36,229 nt of DNA from Alistipes sp. (lineage in GTDB: Bacteria > Bacteroidota > Bacteroidia > Bacteroidales > Rikenellaceae), in contig JAFTVW010000003.1 of the NCBI GenBank assembly GCA_017465605.1, forward strand, positions 1-36,229. Reading direction: 5' to 3'. The position numbers and the translations under genes were made by a program. The notes beneath the pieces were generated by a model. The model was given only the letters and a program-made list of their open reading frames with translations. It ran no database searches and was not told where the DNA came from. Shown piece by piece: positions 32,885-36,229 of the stretch. How positions within the stretch are numbered: the first letter of the stretch is position 1; every line of letters begins with the position of its first letter.

Positions 32885-34231
32885 ATGAAAAGATACATTT
32901 TTATAGTTGCAGCCCTTATGCTCGCTGTTGCCTGCGGCGGAGATGATACGAAGATGCCGTGGGATGATGCTCTGGGTGGCGGAAATCAGGGAGAGCAACC
33001 CGCTCCCGGCGATGGCGAGAACGGCGACGGCACCGAGGGCGACGACACCGAGGGCGACATCGACGACGGAACACCGAAGGTGGGCAAGACGCTCCCTGCG
33101 TGGAGCGAGGGTTGCCTCGACATCCACTTCATCAACACGGGTCGTGGCGAGTGTGCCTTCTACATCCTGCCCGATGGAACAACCCTTCTGGTGGATGCCG
33201 GCGAGATAGTCACCGAGGAGAACAGCGTGCCGCAGAGGCCTCGTGATGGTGTGCGCCCATACATTGTCTATGCAGAGTATATCAAGCACTTCCATCCTGA
33301 GGGCAAGAGCCAGGAGAAGCCTATTATCGACTACTGCGCCCCTTCGCACTTCCATATCGACCATATCGGCGGCTCGGCCGCTGTCACGGAGACCGATTCG
33401 GAGGGTGGTTACCGCAAGGCGGGCCTTATGGCACTCTATGACAAGGTACTGTACAAGCACGTCATCGACCGCTCATACCCTGACTATAAGGAGAATGCGA
33501 CAACGCCTGCCATGGAGGGACAACTCTGTGAGGATTGGGCGAAGTTTGTCAAGTGGGGAGTCGAGAACGGCAAGTTCACGGGTGCCCGCTTCACGCCGGG
33601 AGAGGAGCAGATTGTGATGCTCAACAACAAGGCAGGATATAGCAACTTCGAGTTGCTCAACATCTGCGCAAACGGCTTCGTGGTGGGCAAGGATTCGTCG
33701 GGTGCCACAACAATACTGGGGGAGAAGTCGGGCGTAGGCAACCCTGCCTCGTGCGGCTTCCACATCCGTTACGGCAACTTCGACTATATCGCTTGTGGCG
33801 ACCTCACCTCTGCGCCACAGAATCTGGTGGCAGGCTACTTCCATGACTTTATCGGCGACGGAAAACTCGATGCCTTCAAGTGCCACCACCACCTGAGCGC
33901 CAACGCTTGGGGTTCGCAGATGCAGAAGAAGACGTTCAACCCGCATATTATTGTCAATATGAACTTCTACAAGTCGCAGCCTAACGCCGAACTGCTGGGC
34001 AAGATTTTTAACAACGAGTTCTCCTTCTGGTCAAGAGAGTTCTTCACGAGCAATGGCCATCCGGAGGCCGTCAGCGAGAATAGCGCCCTCTACGACAAGA
34101 TGGCGGGCTACAACGGCCACATCGTCATCCGAGTAGCGGCAGGCGGCGGAGAGTTCAACGTCTATATGCTCGACGACACCAACTACGACTACAAGGTGAA
34201 GTCCATCCACGGCCCATACAACTCGAAGTAG
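32885..34231 (+). CDS. ComEC-like metallo-beta-lactamase-fold lipoprotein 3
   Basis: A 448-residue lipoprotein (lipobox AVACGGDD) with a KMPWDDALGGG motif matching gene 2 and a Gly/Asp/Glu-rich linker (about 30-60). The catalytic domain is more divergent than in genes 1 and 2. HxHxDH is SHFHIDHIG, the Asp motif is ACGDLTS, and the last histidines are CHHHLSANA. All expected metal ligands are present. The C-terminus keeps the VYMLDDTN...IHGPY block. It ends the operon and is followed by a bidirectional terminator. Confidence 0.85.
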   Translation: MKRYIFIVAALMLAVACGGDDTKMPWDDALGGGNQGEQPAPGDGENGDGTEGDDTEGDIDDGTPKVGKTLPAWSEGCLDIHFINTGRGECAFYILPDGTTLLVDAGEIVTEENSVPQRPRDGVRPYIVYAEYIKHFHPEGKSQEKPIIDYCAPSHFHIDHIGGSAAVTETDSEGGYRKAGLMALYDKVLYKHVIDRSYPDYKENATTPAMEGQLCEDWAKFVKWGVENGKFTGARFTPGEEQIVMLNNKAGYSNFELLNICANGFVVGKDSSGATTILGEKSGVGNPASCGFHIRYGNFDYIACGDLTSAPQNLVAGYFHDFIGDGKLDAFKCHHHLSANAWGSQMQKKTFNPHIIVNMNFYKSQPNAELLGKIFNNEFSFWSREFFTSNGHPEAVSENSALYDKMAGYNGHIVIRVAAGGGEFNVYMLDDTNYDYKVKSIHGPYNSK

Positions 34232-34253
34232 CCGAACCTCCGAGATAGTAACG

Positions 34254-34290
34254 AAATAGAGGGCATCCTTTTGAAAGATGCCCTCTATTT
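34254..34290. terminator. Bidirectional terminator between the hydrolase operon and hpf
   Basis: A perfect 14-base inverted repeat (34254-34267 with 34277-34290, AAATAGAGGGCATC) with a 9-base loop and A-rich/T-rich ends on both sides. It serves the plus-strand operon ending at 34231 and the minus-strand hpf gene ending at 34309. Confidence 0.92.
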
Positions 34291-34308
34291 AGGTAATGAT
34301 GCAGGATC

Positions 34309-34596
34309 TTATCTATCCTTACGCTTCTCGATTTGTCGTTTGATAGCATCAAGAGCCAAGTCCACAGCCTCCTCAAATGTGCGAGCCTGCTGCTCGGTAA
34401 CTATATCTCCGCCGGGGATATGAAGTGCCACTGAGGCCACCTTGTTTCCCTTCTCGTTGTCTTTTTCAAGTCGCAAAACGACATCTACACCTGTCGGACG
34501 GTCGGCGAAACGCTCCAATCTCGACATCTTCTTCTCTACAAATTCGAGCAATTGTTTGCTGGCATCGAACTTCAACGATTGAATCTTAACATCCAT
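34309..34596 (-). CDS. hpf: Ribosome hibernation-promoting factor (HPF/RaiA family)
   Basis: A 95-residue short-form protein with the family's beta-alpha-beta layout: VKIQSLKFDASKQLLEFVEKKM, then RLEKDNEKGNKVASVALHIP, then the acidic-basic helix ARTFEEAVDLALDAIKRQIEKRK. It binds the decoding region of idle ribosomes. It lies 60 bases downstream of xerC; this pairing recurs in Bacteroidales and marks core genome at the right end of the window. Confidence 0.92.
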   Translation of the reverse strand: MDVKIQSLKFDASKQLLEFVEKKMSRLERFADRPTGVDVVLRLEKDNEKGNKVASVALHIPGGDIVTEQQARTFEEAVDLALDAIKRQIEKRKDR

Positions 34597-34656
34597 AGTA
34601 GTAATGTTTTATGGTTAAGGGGAGTCGCTTCATTACGACTTTGTCCCAAAAATGTT

Positions 34657-35559
34657 CTATTTATGCGGGTGCGCCTTGGCGTATGCCGCTTGCAGCTGCG
34701 AGATGCTGTTATGCGTATAGTGCTGTGTCGTGCGCAGTGATGAGTGACCCATCAACTCCTGTATCGCCCTCATATCCGCATCTCGGTTAAGCAGGTGCGT
34801 CGCAAACGTGTGGCGTAGCACGTGAGGGCTCTTCTTGCCCTGAATATTCGCCTCCAACATCTCCGAGGCCACCGCCCTCTGTATCGACGAGCGTGACCAC
34901 TGCCCTCCCCTCTTCGAGAGTATCAGGGGCATATCCGCCCGCCGCTCGGCGATGATGCCGGCATACTCGGCACTGCGCAGGTATCGCTCGATACGCTGCT
35001 CCAACTCCGGCAACAGAGGCAGACAACGCTCCTTGTCGCCCTTGCCGCACACACGCAACACGCCGTCGCTGATGTCGCCCAGTCGAATCTGGCGCAACTC
35101 CGCCAGACGGATACCGCAGCCGTAAAACATTGCGATAACCAGAGCACGCCGCTGCTCCCGAAATGAGGGCTCGCTACTCTCCTGACGCACATTGTCCAGC
35201 AGCCCCTCCATACGCATCTCCGACACGAAGTTGGGCAGGTTGTGAGGCGTGCGCAACGAGGATATCTTACGGAACACATCCGTACTCATAACCTTATGCT
35301 TGCGCAGATAGCGGAAGAAACTCTTTAACGAGGATAGTTCCCGATTCATACTCGCCGGGCTGATGCGGTCGTGGTCCATACGGTGTATTATCCACTCCCT
35401 CACGTCGTTTGCCTCTATCTGCGACACCTCGAAGGCCTCAACGCCGTGACGCTCGCCACACCACGCAACGAAACTCTCTACGTCGTGACGATAATTTCGC
35501 ACCGACAGAGGCGAGAATCTGCGTTCAGAGCGGATATGTGCGATAAAGCGTTCAATCAT
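34657..35559 (-). CDS. xerC: Site-specific tyrosine recombinase XerC/D type
   Basis: A 300-residue recombinase, the normal Xer length, starting at the ATG at 35559; the upstream extension is rejected because it crosses the promoter region. The N-terminal SAM-like domain (1-95) is followed by the catalytic domain with Arg151 (GCGIRLAEL), Lys173 (CGKGDKER), His246 and Arg249 (HVLRHTFATHLL), His272 (GHSSLRTTQHYTH) and Tyr281. Its normal role is resolving chromosome dimers at dif. Whether it is XerC or XerD cannot be told with certainty; the hpf neighbour favours XerC. Confidence 0.9.
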   Translation of the reverse strand: MIERFIAHIRSERRFSPLSVRNYRHDVESFVAWCGERHGVEAFEVSQIEANDVREWIIHRMDHDRISPASMNRELSSLKSFFRYLRKHKVMSTDVFRKISSLRTPHNLPNFVSEMRMEGLLDNVRQESSEPSFREQRRALVIAMFYGCGIRLAELRQIRLGDISDGVLRVCGKGDKERCLPLLPELEQRIERYLRSAEYAGIIAERRADMPLILSKRGGQWSRSSIQRAVASEMLEANIQGKKSPHVLRHTFATHLLNRDADMRAIQELMGHSSLRTTQHYTHNSISQLQAAYAKAHPHK

Positions 35560-35638
35560 AAAGTTTCGGAATGACAAACGACTTCTGTTGCAGAAGAGAA
35601 TCCCCGTCAGTTCATCTGCAAGGGTGTACTCCTCAAAG

Positions 35639-35670
35639 CAAAGATAGTGAAAAAATATCTCCAAAACAAG
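35639..35670 (-). promoter_or_regulatory. Promoter for xerC-hpf
   Basis: On the minus strand CTTG (35670-35667), exactly 20 bases, then TATCTTTG (35646-35639): one mismatch from the Bacteroidetes consensus. Transcription would start about 70 bases before the xerC ATG. Confidence 0.7.
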
Positions 35671-36011
35671 CCTTTTATGATATAATATGTAAAAATCTTG
35701 GATTTTTTGTCGGCACCTATCCGGTACCTATATATAAATAGCGGGAAGGTAGCAGGCAGGAGGGCAAGGCGCAGGCAATGACAGAGGATGGTAACAGAGG
35801 CGCACAAGGTTAAGGGCTATTAAGGGTTGTTAATGGTGCGCAAGAGGTTGGCTAACTTGTACAGCCTCACCATAAAAAACCGCCTGCGTTCCCCTTAATC
35901 ACCTTTAATCACCTTTAACAACCTTTACCGTTGCGCCCCGATAAGGTCAATTAAGGTCAGCCCTGCGGGTGCTTTAAGGTCGGGTAAGAATAGCGCAGAA
36001 GGGAGCGCACG
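35671..36011. other. Intergenic region with short TTAAGG-type repeats
   Basis: No gene is seen. Two clusters of near repeats face each other: AAGGTTAAGGGCTATTAAGG... at 35806-35835, and CCCTTAATCACCTTTAATCA... at 35892-35929, whose reverse complement carries the same GGTTGTTAA core. Three further AAGGTC units lie at 35943-35980. A hairpin GAGG...GGCT/AGCC...CCTC lies around 35845-35870. The role is unknown. Confidence 0.5.
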
Positions 36012-36097
36012 AGTTTGCGAGAGCAAACAACAGCCGTAGCGAAGACGAGTCAGCCACACCGCCACCGACTGACGAATCCCTCTCTTTCCGAGAAAAC
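36012..36097 (+). repeat. 86-base dispersed repeat, right copy
   Basis: It matches 186-271 with four differences and the same orientation, including the GTTTGC...GCAAAC hairpin and the degenerate tRNA-Ser tail (here with two changes in the C-rich part). Confidence 0.8.
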
Positions 36098-36151
36098 GGC
36101 TTAATGGTCAAAAAAGAGACCTGCGAAAGGGGGTAAATATCTGAGATATAG

Positions 36152-36159
36152 TATATTTG
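36152..36159 (+). promoter_or_regulatory. -7 box of a transcription unit leaving the window
   Basis: TATATTTG is a perfect TAnnTTTG element 17 bases before an ATG at 36177. No TTTG is seen 20 bases upstream. Confidence 0.4.
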
Positions 36160-36176
36160 CAGTATTTATAATTATT

Positions 36177-36212
36177 ATGGACAAAAAGGTGCTCTCGTTG
36201 CGGGAGTTCTGA
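36177..36212 (+). other. Possible 11-codon leader overlapping a gene start at the window edge
   Basis: A frame MDKKVLSLREF ends in TGA, whose last base is the first base of a further ATG (TGATG at 36210-36214). That second frame (MWSVRA) runs off the window. This could be a coupled leader or simply the beginning of a gene broken by a frameshift; too little is visible to decide. Confidence 0.25.
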
Positions 36213-36229
36213 TGTGGTCCGTAAGGGCA

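Noticed and set aside
35806-35935. CRISPR array
   Set aside because: Units are short, irregular and face both ways; there are no uniform spacers and no cas genes in the window.

Overview
The window looks like a chromosomal segment from a Bacteroidales gut-type bacterium; Alistipes or a relative is my guess, not proven. The signs are promoters of the Bacteroidetes type (TTTG, about 20 bases, TAnnTTTG), a SusC/SusD pair, FISUMP-like and fimbrillin-like lipoproteins, a xerC-hpf pair, many starts without Shine-Dalgarno sequences, and a Tsr/Mpi-type tyrosine recombinase of the kind that flips promoters in this order.

Layout. 1-400: a tRNA-Ser(GGA) gene on the minus strand with its promoter, its terminator and a dispersed repeat. 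543-830: a YgbA-family gene. 1157-5759: five minus-strand genes (WG-repeat membrane protein, CreD-like protein, YkvA/DUF1232 protein, macro-like two-part protein, unknown). 5760-6250: no intact gene, but a possible structured RNA ending in a strong terminator, and a broken gene remnant. 6251-6652: a small unknown gene. 6762-19824: one long, tightly packed minus-strand operon that is the most unusual part of the window. In transcription order it encodes an ECF sigma factor, a putative soluble anti-sigma protein, two unknown helical proteins, a 37-residue microprotein, a DUF697-like membrane protein, a zinc-motif lipoprotein, an M48 metallopeptidase, a dynamin-like GTPase, three related small GTPases, two related tail-anchored partner proteins interleaved with the GTPases, and a second M48 peptidase. 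It ends at a strong terminator.

19878-21397: directly upstream of the operon is a probable invertible promoter segment. A perfect 15-base sequence occurs once in one orientation and twice in the other, and it lies next to the 3' end of a tyrosine recombinase gene. The best promoter-like sequence inside the segment points away from the operon, so the orientation given here may be OFF.

21562-34231: a plus-strand, higher-GC operon with a perfect promoter. It encodes SusC, SusD, two paralogous FISUMP-like lipoproteins with a 48-residue peptide gene between them, and three tandem secreted metallo-beta-lactamase-fold hydrolases of ComEC-like type. The susC reading frame is interrupted at a run of ten Gs; nine Gs would restore it, so this is either slipped-strand phase variation or a sequencing error. 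34309-35559: hpf and xerC on the minus strand. 35560-36229: intergenic DNA with short repeats, a second copy of the 86-base repeat seen at the left end, and the beginning of another transcription unit.

Working model (inference). A reversible DNA switch turns on a sigma/anti-sigma-controlled, membrane-linked GTPase and protease machine, possibly a defence or envelope-surveillance system. The neighbouring Sus-type locus is separately phase-variable and, having no carbohydrate enzymes but three metallo-hydrolases, may handle a phosphodiester or other non-glycan nutrient.
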